From: Rhodoblastus sp963736175
GTDB taxonomy: Bacteria; Pseudomonadota; Alphaproteobacteria; Rhizobiales; Beijerinckiaceae
Length of the DNA stretch: 64,000 nt
Direction: 5' to 3'
Assembly: GCA_963736175.1 (NCBI GenBank)
Contig: CAVTNU010000002.1
Location: forward strand, 1-64,000
Shown here: piece after piece, positions 37,043 through 46,441 of the stretch
Numbering within the stretch: the stretch's first letter is position 1
Layout of the letters: each line of letters begins with the position of its first letter
Position numbers and translations under genes: made by a program
The notes under the pieces: generated by a model
The model's database searches: none
What the model was told of the DNA's origin: nothing
What the model saw: the letters and a program-made list of their open reading frames with translations, nothing else

Positions 37043-37813
37043 ATGCTGTTCATTCGCTCCTTGATCTTCAACATCCTCTTTTATATCAACCTGATCGGCC
37101 TGATGATCGTTGGCCTGCCGCTGTTGGTGGCAGGGCGCAAGGGCATTCTCGAACTGGCTCGCATCTGGGGGCGGACCTCGTTCTGGCTGCTCGACAAGAT
37201 TTGCGGGATGAAGGTTGAGTTTCGCGGCCTCGAAAACAAGGTCGCGGAGGGGGCGATCATCGCGGCCAAGCATCAATCCGTGCTCGAAACCTTCGCCCTG
37301 ACCACGCAGATCGAGGATTTCACCTATATTCTCAAAAGGGAGTTGACCTGGCTGCCGCTTTTCGGCTGGTACCTGATCCGCGCCGACCAGATCGCCGTGA
37401 ACCGGGAAAAGCGTGGCGCCGCGATGGCGGATCTGACGCGGCAGGCCAAGCAGGTTATCGCCGAAAAACGCTCGATCTTCATTTTTCCCGAAGGCACGCG
37501 CCGCGCCTCCGGCGCTCCGCCGAAATACAAGCCGGGTGTCGGGCGTCTCTATGCCGAAATCGGCGCGCCTTGCGTGCCGGTCGCTTTGAATTCCGGTCTT
37601 TTCTGGCCGCGCCGACGATTCCTGCGCCGACCAGGGGTCGTCGTGATCGAATTTCTGCCGGTCATCGCGCCGGGGCTGGACATCGCGGAATTCATGGCCG
37701 CGCTGGAGCAATCGATCGAAACGGCGACCGCGCGCCTCAACGACGAAGCGATCGCCCGCGATCCAAGTCTGGCTGCTCGGCTCGCGACGAATGACGCCGC
37801 CGTCGCCGCCTGA
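37043..37813 (+). CDS. plsC: 1-acyl-sn-glycerol-3-phosphate acyltransferase
   Basis: The 256-residue membrane enzyme adds the second acyl chain to lysophosphatidic acid. It has an N-terminal helix, motif I AKHQSVLETFAL, in which the usual HX4D is HX4E, the motif GWYLIRADQIAVNR, and FPEGTRRASGAPPKYKPG. The glutamate variant also occurs in other proteobacterial PlsC proteins, so I expect activity. It lies 132 bp after ftsX and converges on a fatty acyl-CoA ligase gene, a lipid-related pair. Confidence 0.9.
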   Translation: MLFIRSLIFNILFYINLIGLMIVGLPLLVAGRKGILELARIWGRTSFWLLDKICGMKVEFRGLENKVAEGAIIAAKHQSVLETFALTTQIEDFTYILKRELTWLPLFGWYLIRADQIAVNREKRGAAMADLTRQAKQVIAEKRSIFIFPEGTRRASGAPPKYKPGVGRLYAEIGAPCVPVALNSGLFWPRRRFLRRPGVVVIEFLPVIAPGLDIAEFMAALEQSIETATARLNDEAIARDPSLAARLATNDAAVAA

Positions 37814-37818
37814 ACCGT

Positions 37819-39513
37819 TCAGTCGCCGAGACTGTCCTTCAGCGCGCGCCGCAGCACCTTGCCGACATTGGTCTTTGGCAATTCGGTGCGGAACTCGAAG
37901 CGGCGCGGCACTTTATAAGCCGTCAGACTTTCCCGGCAGAAGGCCTTCAGTTCGTCCGCGGTGAGACTGTCGTCGCGCGGCACGATGAAGGCGATTACGG
38001 TTTCGCCGGAATGCGGATCGGGCGCTCCGACGACCGCAGCCTCCTTGACCTTGGGATGCTCGACGAGAACTTCTTCGACCTCGTTCGGATAGACGTTGAA
38101 GCCGGAAACGAGGATCATTTCCTTCATACGGTCGACGATTTTGATCTGCCCGTCAGGGAGCAGCACGGCGGCGTCGCCGGTGCGGAAGAAGCCGTCCGGC
38201 AACATGGCGACCGCCGTTTCATTCGGACAGTTCCAATAGCCGGCCATCACCTGCGGTCCGCGCACGCATAATTCGCCCGGCGTTCCCATCGGCGTGGGCT
38301 TGCCGAGATTGTCGCGGATCGACACGTCGGTCGAAGGCATCGGATAACCGATGGTTCCTGAAAACTCTAGCAGATCCGGCCGATTGCCGCAGACGACTGG
38401 CGAGGTCTCCGAAAGGCCATAGCCTTCGATGATCGGTTTGCCCGCGATCTGTCGCCATTTCTTGGCGACGGCGGCCTGCGTCGCCATGCCGCCGGCGACG
38501 CAGAAGGTGACCTTGGAGAAGTCGACCTTGGTTATGCCGGGATCGTCCGCCAGAGCGGCGTAAAGCGTATTGACGCCCGACATTTGCGTAAACCGCGAGT
38601 GCTGCAGCGTCTTGACGAATCCCTTGATATCGCGCGGGTTGGCGATGAGGAGACAGGAACCGCCGATGCGCACCTGAAACCAGAAACAGGCCGTCAGAGC
38701 GAAAATATGGTAGAGCGGCAGCGCCGTCACCATGCAGTTCGTTTCTTCAGGATCGATCGTCTGGCTGTACCAGGCGACGCATTGTTCGACATTGGCGGCG
38801 ACATTGCGGTGCAGCAGCGTGGCGCCTTTGGATATGCCGGTGGTGCCGCCGGTATATTGCAGGAAAGCGATGTCGTCCGGCTCCACCGCGATCGTCGGAC
38901 AAGGCCCGCGCCCACCCGCTTTCAACACGGCGGCGAACGTCGTCGAGCCGGGAAGGTCGTGGGCCGGAACCGCTTTTTTGACATGGCGCGAGACGAAATT
39001 CACCAACGCGCCCTTGAAGCCGAGGAGATCGCCGGGCGCGGCGACGACGACATGCCGCAAGCCAAGCTTTTCAGCCCCGGCTGCGGCGACGGTGTGGGCG
39101 AAGTTTTCCAGGACGAAGATGAAGCGCGGACCCGCGTCGCAGATCTGATGCTCAAGTTCGCGCGGCGTGTAGAGCGGATTGACGTTGACGACAACGCCGC
39201 CGGCCAGCAGCACGCCCAACAGCGCGGCCGGATAGGCCATGACGTTCGGCATCATGATGGCGACGCGATCGCCCTTTTTCAGGCCCTGCCGCAGCAGCCA
39301 GGCGCCAACGGCCTCCGCGGCGACGCCAAGCTGGTCGTAGGTCGCCTGAACGCCGAAACTTTCGATCGCGACGCGCGCGCCATGGGCCGCGCGGGACGTT
39401 CGCCAAAGGGCGGTCAGAGTCGAATAGGACGCCCGGTCGATTTCAGAGGGAACGCCTGGGGGGTAATTCGCAAGCCACGGCTTGGTTGCCAAAAGGTCCG
39501 GCGACATTTCCAT
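37819..39513 (-). CDS. fadD: Long-chain fatty acid--CoA ligase
   Basis: The 564-residue AMP-forming ligase activates fatty acids. It contains the P-loop LQYTGGTTGISKGATLLHRN, the adenylate motif GYGLSETSPVV, the FadD-type hinge FRTGDAAVLLPDGQIKIVDRMKEMI, VSGFNVYPNEVEEVL and the catalytic lysine near the end in TNVGKVLRRAL. The start at ATG 39513 follows TGGAGGAA and gives EMSPDLLATKPW; the frame reaches 39615. The convergent plsC uses its product class. Confidence 0.88.
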   Translation of the reverse strand: MEMSPDLLATKPWLANYPPGVPSEIDRASYSTLTALWRTSRAAHGARVAIESFGVQATYDQLGVAAEAVGAWLLRQGLKKGDRVAIMMPNVMAYPAALLGVLLAGGVVVNVNPLYTPRELEHQICDAGPRFIFVLENFAHTVAAAGAEKLGLRHVVVAAPGDLLGFKGALVNFVSRHVKKAVPAHDLPGSTTFAAVLKAGGRGPCPTIAVEPDDIAFLQYTGGTTGISKGATLLHRNVAANVEQCVAWYSQTIDPEETNCMVTALPLYHIFALTACFWFQVRIGGSCLLIANPRDIKGFVKTLQHSRFTQMSGVNTLYAALADDPGITKVDFSKVTFCVAGGMATQAAVAKKWRQIAGKPIIEGYGLSETSPVVCGNRPDLLEFSGTIGYPMPSTDVSIRDNLGKPTPMGTPGELCVRGPQVMAGYWNCPNETAVAMLPDGFFRTGDAAVLLPDGQIKIVDRMKEMILVSGFNVYPNEVEEVLVEHPKVKEAAVVGAPDPHSGETVIAFIVPRDDSLTADELKAFCRESLTAYKVPRRFEFRTELPKTNVGKVLRRALKDSLGD

Positions 39514-39711
39514 GATGTTCCTCCAGCGCCTCTCTAATCGAGCGTCATTGGACTTATCTAGTGGATAATAGTTCATATGCAAACTAAAATCCGACGGCGT
39601 GTAAATGCCAACCAAAGCATTTGTCGCGTTTCGCGCCCGAATTTACATTAGATTCGGTCGACGTCGGATTTCGACTCGCCTTTCGCTAACCCATATCCGG
39701 GAGGGATCTCT

Positions 39712-40107
39712 ATGCCTCATTATGCCGCGCTTGTGACGCTCGCCGCCATCTTATTCTATTTTTACGTTGGCGGCCGCGTCGCCAGCGCCCGCAGGCGTTT
39801 TGGCGTCCCGGCGCCGCAAACGACGGGCAATCCTGATTTCGAACGCGTCTTTCGCGTTCAGGCCAATACGCTGGAATGGATGCCGATATTCCTGCCGGCG
39901 CTCTGGCTGTTCGCCCTGTACGTGTCGGACGCCGGCGCGGCGGTCCTGGGTCTGGTCTGGATCGTCGGGCGCATCGCCTACATGTTTGGCTATGAAAAAG
40001 CGGCGCAGAAGCGCGAGGTCGGCTTTACAATTCAGGCTATCGCCGGCGTGGCCTTGTGGCTCGGCGCGACGATCGCGGTCGTGCTGCGGCTGGCGCATGG
40101 CGGTTGA
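39712..40107 (+). CDS. MAPEG family membrane protein
   Basis: The 131-residue protein with four membrane helices matches the MAPEG fold (microsomal glutathione transferase type): VGGRVASARRRFGVPAPQTTGNPDFERVFRVQANTLE near residues 20-58, with the FRVQxNTLE motif, and GRIAYMFGYEKAAQKREVGFTIQ. Function may be glutathione-dependent detoxification, but bacterial members are mostly uncharacterised. The ATG follows GGGAGGG. It stands alone. Confidence 0.88.
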   Translation: MPHYAALVTLAAILFYFYVGGRVASARRRFGVPAPQTTGNPDFERVFRVQANTLEWMPIFLPALWLFALYVSDAGAAVLGLVWIVGRIAYMFGYEKAAQKREVGFTIQAIAGVALWLGATIAVVLRLAHGG

Positions 40108-40559
40108 CGTCGTCGCGGCGTCGCCAGGCAAGTCTTTGAGCGATTTACCGTAAGTCAGTTCTCTCAAAATCAGCCCGGCGGTCGAATAAATGATTTGGTC
40201 GAAAGATCGGTCGGACGCCTGGCGTCCGGCTCGCTCGGAGCGGCGTTTGGCGCGCCGGCGGCCCGGGCCTTCCAGAGATTGCTTACCAAGCGAATGTTCC
40301 AGAAAATCGAATGTTGAGGATATCGACGATTCGCGCTTTGACCCGCCATGATTCCAGTCTAGAGCGGAACATTGACAGCTGATTGTCTTTTCAAACAAGA
40401 AGAGGTTGCGAGGCGAATTGATAGCGCGTCGGCTCCGATCGGATCGGCTCGAAAACGCTCCAAAGGCTTGAAATCCGCCGGTTCGCGTCGCTGGTCTCCG
40501 ACGAATTGGCGTATCGAAAGCAAGAATTTGCCGCGCATCGGAGTGTGAATTTGCCGATC
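40108..40559. other. 452-bp gap before the TadE-like gene
   Basis: I see no gene. It contains TCTAGAGCGGAAC near 40358, which looks like a fragment of the GAGC palindromes elsewhere in the window, and AT-rich blocks around 40170-40190 and 40385 that may carry the promoter of the pilus-like genes. Confidence 0.35.
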
Positions 40560-41171
40560 ATGGGTCGCTCGTTATTGTTTTCCCGCCACAGGCTTCGGGC
40601 TTTCGCCGAAAAATTGCGCTTGGGCGCGCGTGATCGCGCCGGCGCGACGGCGGTCGAATTTTCTCTCCTGGCCGCCCCGACTTTGTTCATGCTCTACGCC
40701 ATCTTTCAGATCGGGCTGAACTATTTCATGGCGGCGCAACTCGATTACGCCACGCAAAAAGCGGCGCGCGCCGTCTCGACCGGCGCGGTCTCGACCGCCG
40801 GACTGACGGCCAGCCAATTTCAAAACCAGGTCTGCGGCTACCTCTCCAGCAGTTTCAGTTGCGGCAATGTCTTTATCAATATGGCCATCGTGCCGACCGG
40901 GCAGTTTCCGTCGGCCTACTATAATTACGTCAAGGCCGACCAGTCGGCGTTGATCGTTCCGGCGTTGAACAGTTCAAATGATACCTTCTGCCCCGGTGCC
41001 GGCGGGCAATATATCGTTTTGCAAATTTTGTATCCGATAAGCTATTTCTCGTCGTTTTTCATGGCGTCGAACGCGATTACGTATCAGGGACATACGGTTT
41101 ACGTGTTGATGTCCAGCATAACGTTCAAGAACGAGCCCTTTACCGCCGCCGCAACATATCCGGGGTGCTGA
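40560..41171 (+). CDS. TadE-like pseudopilin/pilus assembly protein (first of three)
   Basis: The 203-residue protein has the TadE signature: basic start, then DRAGATAVEFSLLAAPTLFMLYAIFQIGL, a type IV prepilin-like helix with glutamate at +5. The rest is extracytoplasmic, with cysteines (QNQVCGYLSSSFSCGN, FCPGAGG, YPGC at the end). ATG 40560 is used; TTG 40551 with GGAGTG in front is also possible. The stop overlaps the next gene's frame. It would be part of a Flp/Tad surface system whose other genes are elsewhere. Confidence 0.8.
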   Translation: MGRSLLFSRHRLRAFAEKLRLGARDRAGATAVEFSLLAAPTLFMLYAIFQIGLNYFMAAQLDYATQKAARAVSTGAVSTAGLTASQFQNQVCGYLSSSFSCGNVFINMAIVPTGQFPSAYYNYVKADQSALIVPALNSSNDTFCPGAGGQYIVLQILYPISYFSSFFMASNAITYQGHTVYVLMSSITFKNEPFTAAATYPGC

Positions 41172-41173
41172 AG

Positions 41174-41878
41174 ATGGATCGGATCGCGGCGTGTTTAAAG
41201 GTCTGGCGCTCCGACACGCGCGCCGTCGCCGCCATCGAATTCGCCATGACTTTCCCGCTGCTGCTGGCCTTGGCGGCCGGCGCCTTCGAACTTTCGCGCG
41301 CGGTCTCCGCGTCGCGACAATTGACGACCCTGACCAATTCGATGGCCAATATGCTGGCGACCAATACGACCGCGACCGTCACCTATATCGATCTTCACTA
41401 CGCCGCCGACTCGACCATGCTGATTTTCCCGCAGATCCTGAGCAATTCGCACGCCAAGAACATCGCCTGGGGCGCCGACGTCACCATTTCCATGGCTGGC
41501 GTGATATTCACGCCGACGGTCACAGGCTGCACCAATTCCTGCACCTACAAGGCCAATATCGTTTGGACCGGCGGCGCGGAAAAAAGAGCGTGCGGGACCC
41601 ATCCGTCTTCCGTCCCCAACGGTTCGGCGTTCAGCACCACGACGCTGCCGGCCGGCATGTTCACGCCGATCGCCAATCCGCAAGGCGGCTATTTGCCGCC
41701 GAACTTCGCCGTTGTCATCGATGTCAGCTACGCTTGGACGCCGTTGGTGTTTTCGAACTTTTTCGGGACCATCACGCTCGCGCGCTCAGCGTATGTCAAT
41801 CCTCGTTATGTAACGGAAATTAAGTATTCGGCAATCAACGGCGATGATGGTTTTGGTAAGGAATGCCCAGGATATTGA
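41174..41878 (+). CDS. TadE-like pilus assembly protein (second)
   Basis: The 234-residue protein repeats the same plan: DTRAVAAIEFAMTFPLLLALAAGAFELSRA as prepilin-like helix, followed by an exported domain with cysteines (TGCTNSCTYKAN, RACGTHPSS) and YAWTPLVFSNFFGTITLARSAYVNPR, a common ending of TadE proteins. ATG 41174 lies 2 bp after the previous stop; GTG 41165, overlapping that stop, is an alternative. Co-transcription with the flanking genes is very likely. Confidence 0.8.
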   Translation: MDRIAACLKVWRSDTRAVAAIEFAMTFPLLLALAAGAFELSRAVSASRQLTTLTNSMANMLATNTTATVTYIDLHYAADSTMLIFPQILSNSHAKNIAWGADVTISMAGVIFTPTVTGCTNSCTYKANIVWTGGAEKRACGTHPSSVPNGSAFSTTTLPAGMFTPIANPQGGYLPPNFAVVIDVSYAWTPLVFSNFFGTITLARSAYVNPRYVTEIKYSAINGDDGFGKECPGY

Positions 41879-41905
41879 ACAGGTCCACAGAGTTGGAGCG
41901 AGCGG

Positions 41906-43318
41906 ATGTTCTATAGAGTCTCGAAACTCTTGCGCCGCCTGGCGCGCGACCACGCCGGCAATGTCGCCATCATCGTCGCCGCCGCCGCTCTTCCGGTGAT
42001 GGGCATCATTGGCCTGGCCATCGATTACAGCTATCAGCTCTCCGTCAAGACAAAGCTCGAACAGGCGGCCGACGCGGCGGCGATGGCCGGCATCACCGCG
42101 GCACAAACCTACATCATGAATTATACGGGGACCGGCGATCCGACGGCCAGCGCCATAGCGTCCGGTGAGACGGTGGCGCAGGCGGAGTTCAACGCCAATG
42201 CGGGGAAACTGCCGGGCGGGGGAACGCTCACCATCAATAATCTGACCGTCGCCCGTTCGGGTTCGACGCTCACCGGCAATCTGTCCTATACGCTCACCAT
42301 GCCCACCTCGTTCATGGCGGCGGTCGGCGTCAAGACCGCCACGGTGAGCGGCGCCAGCACCACCACGGTGACCATGGCGACCTACGTCAATATTCATGTC
42401 GTCATCGACAATTCCGAGTCGATGGGCATCGGCGCGACGGCGAACGATCAGCAGATCGTCTACAACACGACGACGCAATACGTGAATTCCAACGACGCCG
42501 CCTACGCTTGCGCCATCGCCTGCCATTATTCGGGCAATGGAACGACAGACACCACCGCCCTGGTGCGCTCGCACGGCGCCACCTTGCGCATAGACGTGGC
42601 GAAATCGGCGGTCGTCGCCGCGCTTCAGGCCTTGCCGGCGGGGCCGAATTATCAGATCGCCATCTACACGATGAGCGGCGGTCTGAAACAAGTGCAGGCG
42701 CTGACCAGCAGCATTTCCACGGCGGTCGCCGCCGTCAACACGATCGATCTGGCCAATGACAATAATGACGGGGCGACCGATTCGACGCACGCTTTGCAAA
42801 TGTTGAACGCCAATTATCTGACGACGCCGGGCACGGGCCTCACCGCCTCGACGGCGCAGGGCTTTGTTATGTTGCTCACCGACGGGGTGCAGGATTCGGA
42901 CAACAAGAACTGCACGGGAAGCGGCTGCGCCGACAGCTACGATTCGAATTTCACGGTCTTCTCGCCCTGCAACCAGTCAAATTGCGACTATATTTCGGGC
43001 TTTTCCGTGCCGATTTACATCGAGTCTTTCGATCCGACCCAATGCGCGCCGATCAAGACGAAAGGCTATACGATGATGACGTTGGACGTTCAATATCTGG
43101 TTCCCTCGTCGTCGTTGCAGGGCAACAGCGCCGTATTGAAGAGCGTCTTTTCAACGATCCAGAATTATCTGGCGGGAACGACGACAACCAATATGGCGTC
43201 CTGCGCCACGTCCAGTTCCTACGCCTATTCGGCCAATGCGCCGAGCGAGATCACCAGCGCGGTTCAGACCATGTTCAACGCCATTCCCGCCGCGTCGCAG
43301 GCCCGCATCTCGCAATAA
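41906..43318 (+). CDS. TadG-like pilus protein with von Willebrand A domain
   Basis: The 470-residue protein starts with DHAGNVAIIVAAAALPVMGIIGLAIDYSY, the TadG/Flp pilus-assembly helix. A VWA domain begins near residue 162 with a MIDAS motif DNSES (VVIDNSESMG). Further conserved parts are HGATLRIDVAKSAVVAALQ and FVMLLTDGVQDSDN, the second VWA strand. Six or more cysteines in the exported part suggest disulfides. It is the last gene of the trio; a perfect-armed palindrome at 43323-43365 follows. Confidence 0.85.
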   Translation: MFYRVSKLLRRLARDHAGNVAIIVAAAALPVMGIIGLAIDYSYQLSVKTKLEQAADAAAMAGITAAQTYIMNYTGTGDPTASAIASGETVAQAEFNANAGKLPGGGTLTINNLTVARSGSTLTGNLSYTLTMPTSFMAAVGVKTATVSGASTTTVTMATYVNIHVVIDNSESMGIGATANDQQIVYNTTTQYVNSNDAAYACAIACHYSGNGTTDTTALVRSHGATLRIDVAKSAVVAALQALPAGPNYQIAIYTMSGGLKQVQALTSSISTAVAAVNTIDLANDNNDGATDSTHALQMLNANYLTTPGTGLTASTAQGFVMLLTDGVQDSDNKNCTGSGCADSYDSNFTVFSPCNQSNCDYISGFSVPIYIESFDPTQCAPIKTKGYTMMTLDVQYLVPSSSLQGNSAVLKSVFSTIQNYLAGTTTTNMASCATSSSYAYSANAPSEITSAVQTMFNAIPAASQARISQ

Positions 43319-43322
43319 ACTG

Positions 43323-43365
43323 GAGCGCGACTTTTCCAGATGATTCCATCTGAAAAATCGCGCTC
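43323..43365. repeat. Palindromic element (copy D) between convergent genes
   Basis: GAGCGCGA (43323-43330) pairs with TCGCGCTC (43358-43365); inside, TTTTCCAGATG pairs with CATCTGAAAAA with one mismatch around ATTC. It fills the whole gap between the TadG-like gene and uppP and ends one base into the uppP stop, so it probably serves both as terminator. Confidence 0.75.
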
Positions 43366-44243
43366 TAATTGGCCAGCCAGCCCTGGCTGACGGCGGCCAG
43401 CAGGAACAGGCCGATCAGGGCGCGATAGGCGACGAAGGGCCAGGACGAAAATTTTTCCAGGATCCGCATCAGGCTCCAGATCGCGACGAAAGCCGAGATC
43501 GAGGCGACGACGAGCCCGACGAACAGGATCGCCCAGCCCTCCAACGGCAGGTGCGCTTTCGCCAGCTCCGCCAGTTCCTTGACGCCGGCCAGAAAAATCG
43601 CCGGCAGGCCGAGCAGGAAGGAAAAGCGCGCCGCCTCTTCTCGTTCGAGGTCAAGGAACAGCGCGGCCGTCAGCGTCGAGCCGGATCGCGAAACGCCCGG
43701 GATCAGCGCGCCCACCTGCGCCAGTCCGACGATCATCGCGTCCTTCAAGCTGACATGATCGATGGTGCGCCGATGCGCGCAAAAGTTTTCAGCCAGGGCG
43801 AGCAGGATCGCCATGACGATGCACGAGACGCCGATGACGGTAAGCGTGCGCAACGGCGAACCGCAGGCGTTGAGCGTATGCGAAAGGATCGAGCCGGCGA
43901 TCACCAAGGGCAGAGTGGCCAGACCCATCCAGGCGACGAAGCGGAAATTCCAGTCGTGGAAGTCGCGGCGGCGCACCGCGTCGATCGAGCCGAACAGCAG
44001 GCCGCGCACGTCGCCCCAAAAATAGGAGATCACGGCCGCCAGGGCCGCCAGTTGCATGGCGGCGGAAAAGGCCGAGCCGGGATCGCGCCAGCCCAGCAGC
44101 GCCGGAACGATGCGCATATGGGCGGTCGAGGAAATCGGCAGCAGTTCGGTAATGCCTTGCACGACGCCCAGGGCCGCGACCTTGGCGTAGCCCAGTTCGA
44201 TAAAACCCGTGTCCAGCCCTTGCGTGCAGGCGCCAGCCGCCAT
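43365..44243 (-). CDS. uppP: Undecaprenyl-diphosphate phosphatase
   Basis: The 292-residue membrane enzyme (BacA) dephosphorylates undecaprenyl pyrophosphate to recycle the lipid carrier of cell-wall synthesis. It has the two active-site motifs GVVQGITELLPISSTAHM (E and S) and IPGVSRSGSTLTAALFL (the conserved arginine). About eight helices. The ATG follows GGAGAG. It is a stand-alone gene, convergent with the Tad-like genes. Confidence 0.92.
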   Translation of the reverse strand: MAAGACTQGLDTGFIELGYAKVAALGVVQGITELLPISSTAHMRIVPALLGWRDPGSAFSAAMQLAALAAVISYFWGDVRGLLFGSIDAVRRRDFHDWNFRFVAWMGLATLPLVIAGSILSHTLNACGSPLRTLTVIGVSCIVMAILLALAENFCAHRRTIDHVSLKDAMIVGLAQVGALIPGVSRSGSTLTAALFLDLEREEAARFSFLLGLPAIFLAGVKELAELAKAHLPLEGWAILFVGLVVASISAFVAIWSLMRILEKFSSWPFVAYRALIGLFLLAAVSQGWLAN

Positions 44244-44308
44244 GTCGTCTCTCCTGCCGAATCAGGCCAAATTTCGCACTCGCCTTGTCGCAAACAAGCC
44301 GAGCGCGA

Positions 44309-45952
44309 TCAACCTATGGCGTCGGTCGGTTTGGCCTGCTCGCGCAGCAGGAATTTCTGGATTTTGCCGGTCGAGGTTTTCGGCAGCGCGCCGAAGATGA
44401 ATTTCTTCGGCACTTTGAAACGCGCCAGATGGGTGCGGCAATGCTCCAATAGGCTCGCCTCGTTCGGCGTGGCGTTCTCGCGCAATTCGATGAAGGCGCA
44501 CGGAACCTCGCCCCATTTTTCGTCCGGCGCCGCCACCACCGCCGCGCCCAGAACGTCCGGATGGCGGAACAGCACGTCCTCGACCTCGATCGAGGAAATA
44601 TTTTCGCCGCCGGAAATGATGATGTCCTTGGAGCGGTCGCGGATCTTGACATAACCGTCGGGCTCGATCACCGCCAGGTCGCCGGTGCGGAACCAGCCGC
44701 CGGCGAAGCATTCGGCGCTGGCCTTTTCGTTCTTGAGATAGCCTTTCATGACGATATTACCGCGAAAGACGATCTCGCCCATCGTCATGCCGTCGTGCGG
44801 CACGCTCTTCATCGTCATCGGGTCGACGACGTCGATCGCCTCCTGCATGAGCATGGTGACGCCCTGGCGTCCGTTGAGTTCGGCGCGGCGCGCCAGCGAC
44901 TCGCTGTCCCATTCGATCTGCTTGGCGCAGACGGACGCCGGGCCATAGGTCTCGGTCAGGCCGTAGACATGGGTGATGGAGAAGCCGAGCCGCTCCATGC
45001 CCTCGATGATCGCAGCCGGCGGCGCGGCGCCGGCGATCAGCCCCGAGACCGCATGGTCGATGCTAACCTGATCGGCGGGGTTGGCGTTGATCAGCATGCC
45101 GTGGACGATCGGCGCGCCGCAGAAATGCGAAACCTTGTGCTGGCGGATGAGCGAAAAGATCAGCTTCGGATCGACCCGGCGCAGACAGACGTTGACGCCG
45201 GCGTTGGCCGCCATGGTCCAGGGAAAGCACCAGCCGTTGCAATGGAACATCGGCAGGGTCCACAAATAGACCGCGTGGGGCTGCATGCCCCAGGTGACGA
45301 TGTTCGACACGGCGTTGAGATAAGCGCCGCGATGATGATAGACGACGCCCTTGGGATTGCCGGTCGTGCCCGAGGTGTAATTGAGCGCGATGGCGTCCCA
45401 TTCGTCGCGCGGCGGTATCGGCGCGAAATCGGCGTCGCCTTCGTTCAGGAACACTTCGTATTCGATTTCGCCGAGCAGCCTGCCGCCTTCGTATTGCGGG
45501 TCGCCGACATCCACCACCAGCGGTTTTGTCCCTTTCATCAGCGGCAACGCCTTGGCGACGACGCTGGAGAATTCGCGATCGGTGAGCAGGACTTTCGCCT
45601 CGCCGTGATCGAGCATGAAGGCGATCGCCTCGGGATCGAGGCGGGTGTTGAGCGTGTTGAGAACGGCGCCCGCCATCGGAACGCCGAAATGCGCCTCGTA
45701 CATGGCCGGAATATTCGGCAGCATGGCGGCCACCGTGTCGCCGTAGCGCACGCCGCGCCGCTGTAGCGCCGAGGCGAGCCGCCGGCACCGGGCGTAGGTC
45801 TGCGCCCAGGTGAAGGAGACCTCGCCATGCACGACCGACAGCTTGTGCGGATAAACGTAGGCCGCCCGCGCGATGAAACTCAGCGGCGTCAGTTGAACGA
45901 AATTGGCGGCGTTCTTGTCGAGGCCGAGAGCATAAGGATTGGCCTTGGTCAT
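44309..45952 (-). CDS. AMP-forming acyl-CoA synthetase
   Basis: The 547-residue ligase has the P-loop YTSGTTGNPKGVVYHHRGA, VYGLTETYGPASVC, FRTGDLAVIEPDGYVKIRDRSKDIIISGGENISS and the lysine in LPKTSTGKIQKFLLRE. It begins NPYALGLDKNAANFVQLTPLSFI, as in the medium-chain or aryl acyl-CoA ligase group often annotated as acyl-CoA synthetase of long or medium chains. Substrate cannot be told. It is distinct from the fadD-like gene at 37819 (low identity outside motifs). Confidence 0.87.
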   Translation of the reverse strand: MTKANPYALGLDKNAANFVQLTPLSFIARAAYVYPHKLSVVHGEVSFTWAQTYARCRRLASALQRRGVRYGDTVAAMLPNIPAMYEAHFGVPMAGAVLNTLNTRLDPEAIAFMLDHGEAKVLLTDREFSSVVAKALPLMKGTKPLVVDVGDPQYEGGRLLGEIEYEVFLNEGDADFAPIPPRDEWDAIALNYTSGTTGNPKGVVYHHRGAYLNAVSNIVTWGMQPHAVYLWTLPMFHCNGWCFPWTMAANAGVNVCLRRVDPKLIFSLIRQHKVSHFCGAPIVHGMLINANPADQVSIDHAVSGLIAGAAPPAAIIEGMERLGFSITHVYGLTETYGPASVCAKQIEWDSESLARRAELNGRQGVTMLMQEAIDVVDPMTMKSVPHDGMTMGEIVFRGNIVMKGYLKNEKASAECFAGGWFRTGDLAVIEPDGYVKIRDRSKDIIISGGENISSIEVEDVLFRHPDVLGAAVVAAPDEKWGEVPCAFIELRENATPNEASLLEHCRTHLARFKVPKKFIFGALPKTSTGKIQKFLLREQAKPTDAIG

Positions 45953-46177
45953 AAGCGGCGCCTTTCTTGAATTTCAGCCAATCCGGCGCGGCGGCTTTCG
46001 CCCCGGCGCGAACGGCGTTTCCTCAGATCGGCGCGAATATAGAAGTTTCCTTGTCCCCGGGCCAAGCCGGTCGAACGGCTTCGCCTGATGTTTTATTAAA
46101 AATTCCGCCGCCTCGTCGCCTGGGCCTGGGCGGCGGGCGTTTTGCTCGCGTCAAAACGCCCGCCTGTCAGCGTCGGA
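45953..46177. other. 225-bp gap upstream of acyl-CoA synthetase
   Basis: I see no gene. It should contain the synthetase promoter and the 3' end of the small exported protein transcript; CGGCGGGCGTTTTG / CAAAACGCCCGCC (46130-46165) forms an inverted repeat that may be its terminator. Confidence 0.4.
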
Positions 46178-46441
46178 TCACCAACGCCGCCAGTGGCGAT
46201 GGCGCCAACCCAAGCCCCCGCCCCAGCGCGGTCCGGGCCCATAGCCGTAATCATAATTCGGCGCCCAATGGCAGCGGTACGGCCCGCAAACCCAGCGGAC
46301 ATCCTGAATGTTGTTGGCGAGATCGCGGCTCGTGGCGATCACCGGAGCGACGGCGTCCATCGGCAGCGCCGAGGCGGGAAGCGCCGCCATTCCCGTGCCG
46401 AGCAGGACGGTCGCGGCCAATGCAGTCTTCAGATTGAACAT
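46178..46441 (-). CDS. Small exported W/H/R/Y-rich protein
   Basis: The 87-residue protein has a signal peptide (LKTALAATVLLGTGMAALPASA, residues 4-25) and a short mature part with two cysteines (VCGPYRCHWAP), then an aromatic and glycine-rich end (YDYGYGPGPRWGGGLGWRHRHWRRW). Proteins of this form are common in Hyphomicrobiales and unnamed. AAGGAGG lies at a good distance before ATG 46441. The gene is convergent with nothing close and divergent from gshB. Confidence 0.72.
   Translation of the reverse strand: MFNLKTALAATVLLGTGMAALPASALPMDAVAPVIATSRDLANNIQDVRWVCGPYRCHWAPNYDYGYGPGPRWGGGLGWRHRHWRRW

Noticed and set aside
36161..37711. 516-codon frame on minus opposite ftsX and plsC
   Set aside because: Overlaps two well-supported genes; sequence is low-complexity and without domain.
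40560..43318. Complete Tad secretion locus
   Set aside because: Only TadE/TadG-type proteins are present; no ATPase, secretin, peptidase or Flp pilin gene nearby.
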